A stretch of DNA of 64,000 nt from Elioraea thermophila (ex Habib et al. 2022) (GCF_003336755.1 NZ_QMDI01000006.1:603501-667500); one strand, 5' to 3'. Shown: positions 43,874-53,389, counted from the stretch's first letter. Made by a program: numbers and translations. The notes: generated from the letters alone by a model not told the origin.

Positions 43874-46800
43874 CCGCGCCCGGCCCCCCGTCCGCTCTGA
43901 CCGCCGGCACCGCGTGGTTGCCGCAGGACGAGGCCGAGCGGCGCCAAGTCACGGTCGCCTTCATCGACATGGTCGGCTCCTCGCGGCTGACCGCGCTTCT
44001 GGGCGCGGAGGAGATGAGCGAGCTCATCGTCGCCTACCGCCGCGCGGCCGGGGCGGCGATCGAGGCGCATGGCGGCTACATCGCGCGCATGCTGGGCGAC
44101 GGCATCCTCGCCTACTGGGGCTTTCCGCGCGCCCGCGAGGACGACGCGGCGCGGGCGCTCTCGGGCTGCCTCGCGGTGCTCGAGGCGATGGAGGCGGTCA
44201 ACGCCGCCGGGCTCGCGGGCGGGCACCGGGTTTCGGTGCGCATCGGGCTCGACACCGGCATCGTCGTCGTCGGTCGGCTCGGCGTGGCCGACCCGCGCGG
44301 CGAGGCGGACATCGTCGGCGATGCGCCCAATCTCGCCGCTCACCTGCAGAAGGCGGCCGAACCGGACAGCATCGTCACCACCGAGGCGGTGCGCGCGCTC
44401 GCCGGCGCGCGCTTCGCCTTCGAACCGGCAGGCGAGACGGAAAACCCGGCCCTCGGCCGCCGGATTCCCCTCTTCCGCGTGCTCGGACCCGTCGCCGGGG
44501 TGGGGCGGACGCGGCCCCTGCGCACCGATCGCCTGTACGGGCGGGAAGAGGAGCAGGCCCGCCTCGATCGCGCCTGGCGCGAGGCCTGCGCGGGGCGCGG
44601 AGGGGCGATCGCGCTGATCGGCGAGGCGGGCATCGGCAAGTCCGCCCTGCTCGGCCATTTGAGGCGCACGGTGGTGGCGATGGGGGGGCTGTGGAACGTC
44701 GCCTTCTGCCAGCCGGAGAGCGCGGCAAGCCCGTTGTTGCCGGTGCGCGATCTCGCCCGCTCGCTCATCGGCCCGCACGACGCATCGCACCTCGAAGCGA
44801 TGGCCGCCGGCGGGCGGGAGGAGGGCGAGGGGCTTCGGCTCCTGGGGCATCTCCTCACTGCGGGGCGAACGGGAGCGGACGCCGAGCCGATCGGCGCCGC
44901 CGAACGGTTGCGTCGCCTCGCCGGCGCGCTGCGCGCCCTGGTTCGCGCCGCCGCGCAGGGCCGCCCCGTCGCCCTCGTCGTCGAGGACGCGCACTGGGCC
45001 GACGATGCTTCCCGCGCCGTGCTCTCGACTTTCGCCGAGGGGTTGCGCGGGCTTCCCGTGCTGCTCGCCCTCTCCGCGCGGGAGGAGGGGTTCGCACCGC
45101 CGCCGGCGATCGGGACCGACGGCGCGATCCGGCTCGCCCCCCTCTCCGGGCCGGCGATGGCGGGGCTGATCGCCGCCCTCGATCCGGAGGGGGTCCTCGA
45201 CCCTGCGGCGCGCGCGCTCATCGCGGAACGGGCCGAGGGCAACCCGCTGTTCGCCGAAGAGCTGGTGCAGCTCGCGCGCGAGGCGCAGGCCGGAGGGCGT
45301 GCGGCAGAGATCCTCTCGCGCGCCTCGTCGCTGAACGACTCCCTGCTCGCCCGTCTCGACGCGCTCGGCGAGGCGCGCCCGGTGGCGCAAGTGGCGGCGG
45401 TGATCGGGCGCGAATTCGACCTCCCCCTCCTCGCCCGCGTGCTGGAGGTGGAGCCGGGCGCGGTGGCGGCCGCGGTGGGGCAACTCATGGCGGCGGGGCT
45501 GGTGCACGAGGCAGGAGGCGAGGGCTTCGCCTTCCGCCACGCCCTGGTGCGGGATGCCGCTTACGCCTCCATGCTGCGCGCACGGCGGCGCACCGTGCAT
45601 GCGCGCATCGCCGGCATCCTGCTCGCCGAGTTCGGCCCCCTCGTCGCTGAGCGGCCGGAACTGCCCGCCCAGCACCTGGAGGCGGCGGGCGAGACCGACG
45701 AGGCGATCGCCTGGTGGACGAAGGCCGGCGAGCGCGCCGCCCAGGCCTCGGCGCATGCCGACGCGCTCCGCCTGTTTCGCCACGCCGAAACGCTGCTCCG
45801 CCGCCTTCCCGGCGGGGAACGCTTCCGCCGCCGCGCCGACCTCCTGATCCGCATCGGCGCCCAGGTGCTGGCGGTGAAGGGCAACGCGGCGGACGACCTC
45901 GAGGCCGCCTACGCGGAAGCGGTGTCGATCCTGGAGGCGCTCGGCGAGCACGAGAGCGAGGCGATGTTCTCCGCGCTGTGGGGCCTCGACACCTATGCCA
46001 TGGTGAAGGGCGACATCCCCCGTGCGCTCGCGCTCGGCGAGCGGATGCGGGCGATCGCGCGCGACGAGGATCGGCTCCTGCAGGTGCATCGCCTGCTCGG
46101 CCTCGCCAACCTGCTCCGCGGCAACCATGCCCAGGCCGAAGCCGAGTACGGGGCTGTGCTCGCCCGCTACGACGCGGCCCGCCACGAGCGCCATCGCTTC
46201 GTCTACGGCTCCGACCCGGCTGCCGTGGTGCGTGCCCATCTCGGCTGGGGGAGGATGATCGCCGGCCGCTTCGCCGCCGCGGAGGAGAGTGCGATCGAGG
46301 CGGAGGCGCAGGCGCGGCGGCTCGCCCACCCCCACACGCTCGCCCATGTGCTGGCGGTCGACTCGCTGCGCCGGCTGATCGCGCGCGACGCGGCCGGTGC
46401 GGCGGCGCGGGCGGAGGAGGTTCTGCGCCTCGCCGCCCGGCACGGCTTCCCGTACTGGACGGCCTGGTGCGGGGTGATTGCCGCCGCCGCCCGGCCCGCC
46501 TCGCCGGCCGAACGAGCCCACGCCATCGAGGAGGCGATCGGCGCCTACCGGGCCACGGGCGCGCAGCAGCTCGTGCCCTACGGCCTCGCCTTGGCCGCCG
46601 AGGCCCGCCTCGCCGAGGGCCGCCCCCATGCGGCGCTGGCCCTGCTCGCCGAGGCCGCGCGGCTTTCCGCCGCCACCGGCGTTGCGCTCTACTCGGAAGA
46701 GATCGCCCGCCTCGCCTGCCTCGCCCGCCGTGCCGCCGGCCTGCCGGCCGAGGAACCCCTGGAGGCGATCGCGGAGCGGGCGGCAGCCCGCGGGGCGGGG

Positions 46801-46941
46801 CTGTGGGCCCTGCGCGCGCTCGTCGACGCCGCCGCCCCGCCCGCGCGGCTCGCCGCCCTGCTCGCCGCCTTCGGCCTGGACGGGACGGACCCGGGCTGGC
46901 CCGACCTCGCCGCCGCCCGCCGCGCCCTCTCCGCCGCCTGA
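43870..46941 (+). CDS. class III nucleotide cyclase - AAA ATPase - TPR fusion protein
   Basis: 1023 residues. Residues 25-200 form a class III cyclase domain with metal Asp33 (VTVAFIDMVGSSRL) and Asp77 (MLGDGILAYWGFP). A STAND/AAA ATPase follows, with Walker A at about 251-258 (GEAGIGKS) and Walker B in ALVVEDAHWAD; the C-terminal half is TPR-like helices. Proteins of this design are thought to be signal-regulated cyclases or transcription-related switches, without membrane parts. It is divergent from the protease-rSAM operon across 109 bases, so it could control it; that is inference. ATG 43870 has no strong ribosome site. Confidence 0.88.
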   Translation: MTAPGPPSALTAGTAWLPQDEAERRQVTVAFIDMVGSSRLTALLGAEEMSELIVAYRRAAGAAIEAHGGYIARMLGDGILAYWGFPRAREDDAARALSGCLAVLEAMEAVNAAGLAGGHRVSVRIGLDTGIVVVGRLGVADPRGEADIVGDAPNLAAHLQKAAEPDSIVTTEAVRALAGARFAFEPAGETENPALGRRIPLFRVLGPVAGVGRTRPLRTDRLYGREEEQARLDRAWREACAGRGGAIALIGEAGIGKSALLGHLRRTVVAMGGLWNVAFCQPESAASPLLPVRDLARSLIGPHDASHLEAMAAGGREEGEGLRLLGHLLTAGRTGADAEPIGAAERLRRLAGALRALVRAAAQGRPVALVVEDAHWADDASRAVLSTFAEGLRGLPVLLALSAREEGFAPPPAIGTDGAIRLAPLSGPAMAGLIAALDPEGVLDPAARALIAERAEGNPLFAEELVQLAREAQAGGRAAEILSRASSLNDSLLARLDALGEARPVAQVAAVIGREFDLPLLARVLEVEPGAVAAAVGQLMAAGLVHEAGGEGFAFRHALVRDAAYASMLRARRRTVHARIAGILLAEFGPLVAERPELPAQHLEAAGETDEAIAWWTKAGERAAQASAHADALRLFRHAETLLRRLPGGERFRRRADLLIRIGAQVLAVKGNAADDLEAAYAEAVSILEALGEHESEAMFSALWGLDTYAMVKGDIPRALALGERMRAIARDEDRLLQVHRLLGLANLLRGNHAQAEAEYGAVLARYDAARHERHRFVYGSDPAAVVRAHLGWGRMIAGRFAAAEESAIEAEAQARRLAHPHTLAHVLAVDSLRRLIARDAAGAAARAEEVLRLAARHGFPYWTAWCGVIAAAARPASPAERAHAIEEAIGAYRATGAQQLVPYGLALAAEARLAEGRPHAALALLAEAARLSAATGVALYSEEIARLACLARRAAGLPAEEPLEAIAERAAARGAGLWALRALVDAAAPPARLAALLAAFGLDGTDPGWPDLAAARRALSAA

Positions 46942-46948
46942 GGCCCCC

Positions 46949-47752
46949 TCAGCGCGATGCCAGCACCGCCAGCATCACCGCCCCCACCGCGATCCGATAC
47001 CAGCCGAAGGGCGCGAAGCCGATCCGCCCGATCACCGCCAGCACGGCCTTCACCACCCCGAGCGCGACGACGAAGGCGGAGACGAAGCCGATCGCGATCA
47101 GCCCCCCGCCCTGCCAATCCAGCGCCGACCATTCCTTGTACAGGGCGAACACCGTCGCCGCCGTCATGGTCGGGATGGCGAGCACGAAGGAGAATTCCGC
47201 CGCCGCCGGCCGCGCCACGCCGAGCAGGAGGGCGCCGATGATGGTCGCCCCCGACCGCGAGGTGCCCGGGATCATGGCCAGCGCCTGGAAGAGGCCGATG
47301 GCGAAGGCCGTGCGGGGGGGGATCGCCTCCACCCGCAGCACGGATGCCTCCCCCCGGTAGCGCTCGATCAGGATGATCGCGACCCCGCCCAGGATCAGCG
47401 CCACCGAAACGACCCAGGGGTCGAACAGCAGGCGCGTGATCGGCCCGTAAAGCGTCGCCCCCAGCACCATGGCGGGCAAGAAGGCTAGGATGAGGTTGCG
47501 CACATAGGCCTGCGCCGCCCGATCGGTGAACAGCCCGACCGCGAGCCCCAGGAGCTTGCGCAGGTAGATCGCGATCACGGCGAGGATCGCCCCCATCTGG
47601 ATCACGATCTCGAAGCTCCGCCCCGGCGGGCCCGCGAAGCCGAGCAGATCGACGAGCAGGATCAGGTGCCCCGTCGAGGAGACGGGAATGAACTCCGTCG
47701 CCCCCTCGACCACGCCAAGCAAGAGCGCCTGGAGCGCGCGCGTGAGGTCCAT
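46949..47752 (-). CDS. uppP: undecaprenyl-diphosphatase
   Basis: 267-residue integral membrane enzyme that recycles undecaprenyl diphosphate for cell-wall synthesis. The two conserved blocks are present: GATEFIPVSSTGHLILL near the N-terminus and LAMIPGTSRSGATI with the active-site Ser/Arg. About eight hydrophobic segments are visible. It converges on the cyclase-ATPase gene with a 7-base gap and is preceded by the histidine phosphatase gene (12 bases), so those two are probably an operon. Confidence 0.95.
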   Translation of the reverse strand: MDLTRALQALLLGVVEGATEFIPVSSTGHLILLVDLLGFAGPPGRSFEIVIQMGAILAVIAIYLRKLLGLAVGLFTDRAAQAYVRNLILAFLPAMVLGATLYGPITRLLFDPWVVSVALILGGVAIILIERYRGEASVLRVEAIPPRTAFAIGLFQALAMIPGTSRSGATIIGALLLGVARPAAAEFSFVLAIPTMTAATVFALYKEWSALDWQGGGLIAIGFVSAFVVALGVVKAVLAVIGRIGFAPFGWYRIAVGAVMLAVLASR

Positions 47753-47764
47753 CGGGTCTCCGGT

Positions 47765-48325
47765 TCAGACGGGGGGAGGGTCGATGGTAGCGACGACTTC
47801 GCCCGCACGCTCTCCGGTGCGGACGACGACCGCCCCCCCTTGCGCCGGAACGAGGCGGGTGAGGGCGGTGATGTTGACCTGGTGGGTGACGAGGACGAGC
47901 GCGCCCCCGCGCCAGTCGCGCAGCAAGGACCGCAGCGCCGCGGTGCGCTCGGCCTCGCGCGCGCGGTCGGCGAAGAAACTGTCGAGGGCGGGGTGGTGCG
48001 CGACCGGGCCGAGGCCGAGCAGTTCGGCCGTCTCGCGGCAGCGGCACCAGGCGGAGGAGAGCACGGTGGCGCGCTCGAGCCCCATGGTCCGCAGCGCTTC
48101 GCCCCAGGCGCGTGCCTGCGCCCGGCCGCGCTCCGACAGGTTGCGCTGGGTGGCGCAGTCATCGAGCCGGAAGCCGGGCGGATCGCCGGTACCAGGAGCG
48201 AGCGCGTGGCGCATCAGAAGCGCCGCCCGGCCGGCGCGCAGGTCGCCGAGGAAGGGCGCCGCCCGCCCCCGGTCGGGAACGAGCGCAAGGAAGAGCGCGG
48301 CGGCGAGAAGGGCGCGGCGTCGCAT
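47765..48325 (-). CDS. secreted histidine phosphatase-family protein
   Basis: 186 residues from ATG 48325; a longer frame (from 48460) only adds Arg-rich sequence. A signal peptide (RRRALLAAALFLALVPDRGR) precedes the phosphoglycerate-mutase-like core: LLMRHALAPG is the RHG-type motif with the catalytic histidine, then RAQARAWGEALRTMGL, LSSAWCRCRETAELLGLG and the second histidine in VLVTHQVNITALTR. It likely dephosphorylates a periplasmic substrate; its link to uppP suggests envelope work, but this is inference. Confidence 0.85.
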   Translation of the reverse strand: MRRRALLAAALFLALVPDRGRAAPFLGDLRAGRAALLMRHALAPGTGDPPGFRLDDCATQRNLSERGRAQARAWGEALRTMGLERATVLSSAWCRCRETAELLGLGPVAHHPALDSFFADRAREAERTAALRSLLRDWRGGALVLVTHQVNITALTRLVPAQGGAVVVRTGERAGEVVATIDPPPV

Positions 48326-48462
48326 CGCATCCTCCGCCTGCCACGGCCGCCGGCGCGCCGCAACCGCCCGAGGTTGCCATCGCGAGCCCCCGCCCCTAGG
48401 GTCCGCGCCACCGTCAGGGCCCGTGCGAGGTCGCGACGGGGGAGAACACGTCCGCGACACCG

Positions 48463-49008
48463 ATGCCGCTCTTGATCCTCTTCATCCGGGCGATCGACGG
48501 GTTGAGTTCGCTCGTCGGGCGTCTGCTCGCCGTCGCGCTCCTGGTCGCGGCCGCGGTCTGCTTCGCCAACGTCGTGCTGCGCTACGGCTTCGGCGTCGCC
48601 TACGTGTGGATGCAGGACCTCTACGTCTGGCTGAACGCCGCCGGCTTCACGCTGGGCGCGGCCTTCGCACTGAAGGCCGACGCGCATGTGCGGGTCGACG
48701 TGGTCTACCGGCCGGCCTCGGCGCGGCGCAAGGCGTGGGTGGAGATCATCGGGACGTTCGTCTTCCTGCTGCCGATGCTGGCGGTGATCGCGGACTGGGC
48801 TTGGCCGGCGGTGCGCCTCTCCTGGCTGTTCGGCGAGGGGAGTCAGAACGTGGGCGGGTTGCCTGCGCTTTACCTGCTGAAGAGCTGCGTGCTCGGCTTC
48901 TGCCTGGGGCTTGCCCTGCAGGGCCTCGCCCAGGCGGCGAAGGCGGCGCTGCTGCTCGCCGGGCGGCCCGAGTTCGCGCCCCACCTCAAGGGCGCGGGGC
49001 ACGCCTGA
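48463..49008 (+). CDS. dctQ: TRAP transporter small permease (DctQ family)
   Basis: 181 residues with four membrane helices (LLAVALLVAAAVCFANVVLR, VWLNAAGFTLGAAFALKADA, EIIGTFVFLLPMLAVIADWA, and near LKSCVLGFCLGLALQGLAQA). YGFGVAYVWMQDLYVWLNA with the adjoining helix is the DctQ signature. It is followed by dctM after 3 bases, but no binding-protein gene is adjacent, unlike the first TRAP cluster at the left edge. The start is divergent from the histidine phosphatase gene. Confidence 0.9.
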   Translation: MPLLILFIRAIDGLSSLVGRLLAVALLVAAAVCFANVVLRYGFGVAYVWMQDLYVWLNAAGFTLGAAFALKADAHVRVDVVYRPASARRKAWVEIIGTFVFLLPMLAVIADWAWPAVRLSWLFGEGSQNVGGLPALYLLKSCVLGFCLGLALQGLAQAAKAALLLAGRPEFAPHLKGAGHA

Positions 49009-49011
49009 GCG

Positions 49012-50403
49012 ATGGATCCGGTCGTTCTCGGCGAGATCCTCGCCGTCCTGTTGTTCGTCGTCTCCATCGGCACGCTGATGGCGGGCTATCCGGTCGCCTT
49101 CACGCTGGGCGGCACCTCCGTCATCTTCGCCGGGGTCGGTTGGCTGGTTGGCGCCTTCAACCCGAGTTTCTTCGCCACCCTCGCACCCCGCTACTTCGGC
49201 ATCATGCAGTCCGAGGTGCTGGTGGCGGTGCCGCTCTTCATCCTGATGGGAACGATCCTGGAGCGCACCAACATCGCCGTCGCGCTCCTCACCACCATGG
49301 GCCAGTGCTTCGGGCCGTTGCGCGGGGGGCTCGCGGTCGCGGTGGTCGTCGTCGGCGGGCTGCTCGCCGCCTCGACCGGGGTGGTGGGGGCGACGGTGGT
49401 GACGATGGGGCTGATCAGCCTGCCCGCGATGCTGCGGGCCGGCTATGACCCGCGCCTCGCCTCGGGCACCATCTGTGCCGCCGGCACGCTCGGCCAGATC
49501 ATTCCGCCTTCGACCATCCTCATCTTCGTCGCCGACTTCCTGCAGGGGGCGAACGCGGAGGCGCAGATGCGCAAGGGCAATTTCGCGCCCGATCCCGTTT
49601 CGGTCTCCGACCTGTTCGCGGGCGCGCTGATCCCCGGGCTCATGCTCGTCGGCCTCTACATCCTCTGGATCGTGGCGGTGGCGAATGTGCGGCCGACCGC
49701 CGCGCCCGCGCTGCGGATGACCGAGGCCGAGCGCGCGGGGCTGTGGGGGCGCATCCTCTCCTCCCTCATCCCCCCGCTCGTCCTCATCCTCGCCGTGCTC
49801 GGCTCCATCCTCGGCGGCATCGCGACCCCGACGGAGAGCGCCTCCGTGGGTGCGATGGGGGCGGTGCTGCTCGCCGCCGCCCGCGGCGAACTCACTTTCG
49901 GGCGGCTGATGGAGGCGGCGGAGAGCACGCTGAAGACCACGAGCATGGTCTTCGTCATCCTGTTCGGCGCCTCGCTGTTCTCGCTCGTCTTCCGCACGCT
50001 GGGTGGGGAACTCCTGATCGAGGAGACGCTGCACGCCCTGCCCGGCGGGCGTTTCGCCGCCATCCTCGCCGCGATGTCGACGATGTTCGTCTTGGGCTTC
50101 TTCCTCGACACCTTCGAGATCATCTTCATCGTCGTCCCGCTCACCGCGCCCGCCCTGCTCATGCTGGACGTCGACCCGCTCTGGCTCGGGGTGATGATCG
50201 GGGTGAACCTGCAGACATCCTTCCTCACACCGCCCTTCGGCTTCGCGCTGTTCTATTTGCGCGGGGTGGCGCCGCGGGAGGTGACGACGGGGGCGATCTA
50301 TCGCGGCGCGCTCCCCTTCGTCGGGCTGCAGATCCTGGCGCTGGTGCTGCTGTGGGAATTCCCGAGCCTCGCCACCTGGCTGCCGCGCGTGCTGTTCAAG
50401 TGA
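49012..50403 (+). CDS. dctM: TRAP transporter large permease (DctM family)
   Basis: 463 residues, the usual size for DctM, with about 12 hydrophobic segments. Family landmarks include LMAGYPVAFTLGGTSVIFAG, VPLFILMGTILERTNIA, GATVVTMGLISLPAMLRAGY, CAAGTLGQIIPPSTILIFVA, and the late FLDTFEIIFIVVPLTAPALL with LTPPFGFALFYLRGVAP. It carries solute across the inner membrane using an ion gradient. RraA-family gene follows after 10 bases and is likely co-transcribed. The binding protein must be coded elsewhere. Confidence 0.93.
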   Translation: MDPVVLGEILAVLLFVVSIGTLMAGYPVAFTLGGTSVIFAGVGWLVGAFNPSFFATLAPRYFGIMQSEVLVAVPLFILMGTILERTNIAVALLTTMGQCFGPLRGGLAVAVVVVGGLLAASTGVVGATVVTMGLISLPAMLRAGYDPRLASGTICAAGTLGQIIPPSTILIFVADFLQGANAEAQMRKGNFAPDPVSVSDLFAGALIPGLMLVGLYILWIVAVANVRPTAAPALRMTEAERAGLWGRILSSLIPPLVLILAVLGSILGGIATPTESASVGAMGAVLLAAARGELTFGRLMEAAESTLKTTSMVFVILFGASLFSLVFRTLGGELLIEETLHALPGGRFAAILAAMSTMFVLGFFLDTFEIIFIVVPLTAPALLMLDVDPLWLGVMIGVNLQTSFLTPPFGFALFYLRGVAPREVTTGAIYRGALPFVGLQILALVLLWEFPSLATWLPRVLFK

Positions 50404-50413
50404 GTGCGAACGA

Positions 50414-51112
50414 ATGACGTTGACCGCCGAACTTCGCGCCACGCTCGCCGCCGTCACCACGGCGACGCTGACCACGGTGCTTCTGAAGAAGGGCTTGCGG
50501 AAAACCTGGATGCGCGGCCCCCGGCCGCTTGGGCCGCGGCAGGGGCGCGTGGTCGGTCCCGCCTTCACACTGCGCTTCATCCCTGCGCGCGAGGACCTGG
50601 CCACGCCGGAATCCTGGTCGTCGCCGCGGTCGACGCGGGCGGCGATCGAGGCGATGCCGGAGGGCGTGATCGCCGTTGCGGGTACGGAAGGAATCAGGGA
50701 GGCCGGCATTTTCGGCGACATCCTCTGTGCGCGCATGGCCAAACGCGGTGTGGCGGCTCTGGTCACCGAAGGGGCCGTGCGCGACGCGGCCGGCGTGCGG
50801 GCGACGGGGTTGCCGGTGTGGTGTGCAGCCGAGGCCGCCCCGCCCTCCGTCGCCGCCCTCACCTTCGTCGGCTGGGAGGAGCCCATCGGCTGCGGCGGGG
50901 TGGCGGTGTTCCCGGGCGACGTGGTGGTGGCGGACGACGACGGCGCGGTAGTGATCCCCAGCGCGCTGGTGGCGGAGGTCGCGCGCGAGGCCGAGGCGCA
51001 GGAGAGGCTCGAGGCCTGGATCATGCGCGAGGTGGAGCGCGGCGAGGCCTTGCCGGGGCTTTACCCGCCGGACGCGGCAACGCGCGCCCGTTACGAGCGG
51101 GAATCGAGCTAG
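50414..51112 (+). CDS. RraA-family protein (possible HMG/CHA aldolase)
   Basis: 232 residues of the RraA/demethylmenaquinone-methyltransferase-like fold. RGPRPLGPRQGRVVGPAFTL, then GTEGIREAGIFGDILCARMA and TEGAVRDAAGVRATGLPVWC with the conserved Arg-Asp pair, is the metal/substrate loop of 4-hydroxy-4-methyl-2-oxoglutarate/4-carboxy-4-hydroxy-2-oxoadipate aldolases; GDVVVADDDGAVVIPSALVA closes the domain. Next to a dicarboxylate-type TRAP carrier, an aldolase on a keto-dicarboxylic acid is plausible. The alternative, an RNase E regulator, is less likely here. Confidence 0.82.
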   Translation: MTLTAELRATLAAVTTATLTTVLLKKGLRKTWMRGPRPLGPRQGRVVGPAFTLRFIPAREDLATPESWSSPRSTRAAIEAMPEGVIAVAGTEGIREAGIFGDILCARMAKRGVAALVTEGAVRDAAGVRATGLPVWCAAEAAPPSVAALTFVGWEEPIGCGGVAVFPGDVVVADDDGAVVIPSALVAEVAREAEAQERLEAWIMREVERGEALPGLYPPDAATRARYERESS

Positions 51113-51122
51113 GCAGGGGGGT

Positions 51123-51148
51123 CCGGGGGGACACGCGTGTCCCCCCGG
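51123..51148. repeat. perfect palindrome, copy 1 of a pair
   Basis: Perfect 26-bp palindrome; each arm reads CCGGGGGGACACG and its complement. It shares the design GGGGGGAC-N-CGCG-N-GTCCCCCC with copy 2 and lies after the RraA stop. It may terminate transcription from both convergent genes; the family-type function is unknown. Confidence 0.8.
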
Positions 51149-51168
51149 AGAAGAGCGTAAAACTCCCA

Positions 51169-51192
51169 CGGGGGGACCCGCGGGTCCCCCCG
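51169..51192. repeat. perfect palindrome, copy 2 of a pair
   Basis: Perfect 24-bp palindrome with arms CGGGGGGACCCG and complement, 20 bases after copy 1. It differs from copy 1 in the core by one symmetrical pair, A/T replaced by C/G, so the hairpin is conserved while the sequence changed. It lies 42 bases before the acetoacetyl-CoA synthetase stop. Confidence 0.8.
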
Positions 51193-51233
51193 CTCCCCCC
51201 CTGCGGAGCACGCCGCTCCCGATGGTCGCGGCG

Positions 51234-53186
51234 TTACGTGGCGAGATCCGGAATGTTCCGGAACAGCTCCAACGCCTCCGGATTCGCCAAGGCCTCAACG
51301 TTCTTCACCGGGCGCCCATGCACCACGTCGCGCACCGCAAGCTCGGTGATCTTGCCCGACCGCGTGCGCGGAATGTCCGCCACCTGAACGATCTTCGCCG
51401 GCACGTGCCGCGGCGAGGCATTCTCGCGGATGACGCGACGGATGCGCTCGCGCAACGCCTCGTCGAGCGTGAGGCCTTCCTTCAGGCGCACGAACAGCAC
51501 CACGCGGACGTCGTTGTCCCAGTCCTGGCCGATCACCAAGGCCTCCAGGATCTCCGGCAGACGCTCGACCTGGCGATAGATCTCCGCCGTGCCGATGCGC
51601 ACGCCCCCGGGGTTGAGCACGGCGTCCGATCGGCCGGTGATGATCAGGCCCACCGTGCCATCCTCGTGCTCGACGAGCTCGCACCAATCCCCGTGGTGCC
51701 ACACGCCCGGGAAACGCTCGAAATACGCCGCACGGTAGCGGGCACCGTCGGGGTCGTTCCAGAACATCACCGGCATCGAGGGGAAGGGCTTGGTACACAC
51801 GAGCTCTCCCTTCCGCCCGCGCACCGGCTTCCCGGCTTCGTCGAACACCTCGACCGCGCAACCAAGCGCGCGCGTGGAAAGCTCGCCCCGCCGCACCGGG
51901 CCCGTCGGATCACCCAGCGCGAAGCACCCCACGATGTCCGTCCCCCCCGAGATGGAGAACAGCGCGAGGTCGGACTTGATCGCGCGATAGACGTAGTCGA
52001 ACGATTCGGGGGCGAGCGGGCTTCCCGTGGAGAACATGGTGTGCAGCGCCGAGAGGTCGTGCGTCGCCCGCGGCTCCAGCCCCGCCTTGGCCAGCGAGTC
52101 GATGTATTTCGCCGAGGTGCCGAACATCGTCATCCGCTCGGCTTCCGCGAGGTCGAACAGCGCGGCTGGCGAAGGGTGGAACGGATTGCCGTCGAACTGG
52201 AGCAAGGTCGCGCCCGCCATCAGCCCCGAGACCTGCCAGTTCCACATCATCCACCCGAGCGTGGTGAAGTAGAACAGGCGATCGTCCGGCTTGAGGTCGC
52301 CGTGCAGCAGGTGCTCGCAGGCGTGCTTGAGCAGCACACCCACCGCGCCGTGCACGATGCACTTCGGCTTTCCGGTCGTGCCCGAGGAGTAGAGGATGTA
52401 GAGCGGATGGCTCCCCGGCAGGCGGGTGAACGCCAAGGGCGCGGCGCGGTCGACGAAGTCGTCCCACGCCACGGCGTTCGGCAGCGCGAGCGCCTCTTCA
52501 TCGCCGATGAAGGGAACGATGACGACGCGGCGGACGGTGGGAAGGGAAACGAGGATCTCGCGCAGCTTGGCGGCCAGCCGAAACGTCTTGCCGCCGTAAT
52601 GGTAGCCGTCGGCGGCGACGAGCACCACGGGCTCGATCTGGCCGAAACGGTCGAGCACGCCGGCCGGGCCGAAATCCGGGCTGCAGGAGGACCAGGTGCC
52701 GCCGGCGGCGTTGGTGCCGAGGAAGGCGGCGACCCCGTGCGGGATGTTGGGCAGGATCCCCGCCACGCGATCGCCGACGGCGAGGCCCAAGCCGCGCAGC
52801 CCGGCGGCGAAGCCCGCCGTCTCGACCCGCAGATCGTCGCGCGACCAGGCGATGCGCCGACCGTCCTCGCCGGTGAAGACGATCGCCTCGCGGGCGCCGG
52901 CATGTCGCAGGATGGTCTCGGCGTAGCAGAGGCGCGAGTCGGGGAAGAAGCGCGCCCCCGGCATTGCGGTCGGGTTTTCGAGCGCGCGCTCGCCCTTGTC
53001 GCCGATCAGCCCGGCGAAGTCCCACAGCGCGGTCCAGAACCCTGCCATGTCGTCGATCGACCAGCGCCACAGCGAGGGGGTGTCCGGCACATCGAGGCCG
53101 CGCACGGTGCGCAGCCAGGCGCGAAAGGCGGTGAGATTGGCCGCAGCGACCCGTTCGGGGCTCGGCCGCCAGAGGATCTCGCTCAT
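51234..53186 (-). CDS. acetoacetyl-CoA synthetase (acetoacetate-CoA ligase)
   Basis: 650 residues, full length for the family, from ATG 53186; a longer frame from 53306 adds non-conserved sequence that overlaps the tRNA-Ala region. The adenylate-forming motif [38 protein letters not shown], the [20 protein letters not shown] block and [20 protein letters not shown] are present, with the catalytic lysine in [18 protein letters not shown]. It activates acetoacetate for use of ketone bodies or polyhydroxybutyrate breakdown products. No other PHB gene is intact nearby. Single gene, divergent from tRNA-Ala. Confidence 0.93.
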   Translation of the reverse strand: MSEILWRPSPERVAAANLTAFRAWLRTVRGLDVPDTPSLWRWSIDDMAGFWTALWDFAGLIGDKGERALENPTAMPGARFFPDSRLCYAETILRHAGAREAIVFTGEDGRRIAWSRDDLRVETAGFAAGLRGLGLAVGDRVAGILPNIPHGVAAFLGTNAAGGTWSSCSPDFGPAGVLDRFGQIEPVVLVAADGYHYGGKTFRLAAKLREILVSLPTVRRVVIVPFIGDEEALALPNAVAWDDFVDRAAPLAFTRLPGSHPLYILYSSGTTGKPKCIVHGAVGVLLKHACEHLLHGDLKPDDRLFYFTTLGWMMWNWQVSGLMAGATLLQFDGNPFHPSPAALFDLAEAERMTMFGTSAKYIDSLAKAGLEPRATHDLSALHTMFSTGSPLAPESFDYVYRAIKSDLALFSISGGTDIVGCFALGDPTGPVRRGELSTRALGCAVEVFDEAGKPVRGRKGELVCTKPFPSMPVMFWNDPDGARYRAAYFERFPGVWHHGDWCELVEHEDGTVGLIITGRSDAVLNPGGVRIGTAEIYRQVERLPEILEALVIGQDWDNDVRVVLFVRLKEGLTLDEALRERIRRVIRENASPRHVPAKIVQVADIPRTRSGKITELAVRDVVHGRPVKNVEALANPEALELFRNIPDLAT

Positions 53187-53298
53187 CGAAGCACGTCCCT
53201 CCCTGATGCGGGCGGGATGATCGTGGCGCGCGGCAGGCCCCGCAAGCCGGGCCTTGCGAGCGGCGGCTGCCATGGGTAAGAAGCCCGTCCTGCCGGCT

Positions 53299-53374
53299 GG
53301 GGCCATAGCTCAGTTGGGAGAGCGCGTGAATGGCATTCACGAGGTCAGGGGTTCGACTCCCCTTGGCTCCACCA
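53299..53374 (+). tRNA. tRNA-Ala (anticodon GGC)
   Basis: 76 bases with CCA encoded at the end. Acceptor GGGGCCA pairs with TGGCTCC (one G-T pair), the D arm is GCTCAGTTGGGAGAGC, the anticodon stem-loop is CGTGA-ATGGCAT-TCACG giving GGC, and the T arm contains AGGGGTTCGACTCCCCT. The minus-strand acetoacetyl-CoA synthetase gene starts 113 bases upstream. Confidence 0.96.
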
Positions 53375-53389
53375 CCCCGGCCTCCCCAA

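Noticed and set aside
43819..46629. 936-codon minus-strand frame opposite the cyclase-ATPase gene
   Set aside because: No recognisable motif and low-complexity composition, while the plus strand carries intact cyclase and Walker motifs.
48214..51024. 936-codon minus-strand frame opposite the TRAP permease genes
   Set aside because: Antisense to hydrophobic DctQ/DctM proteins; the charged, repetitive composition is the usual mirror of membrane-protein codons.
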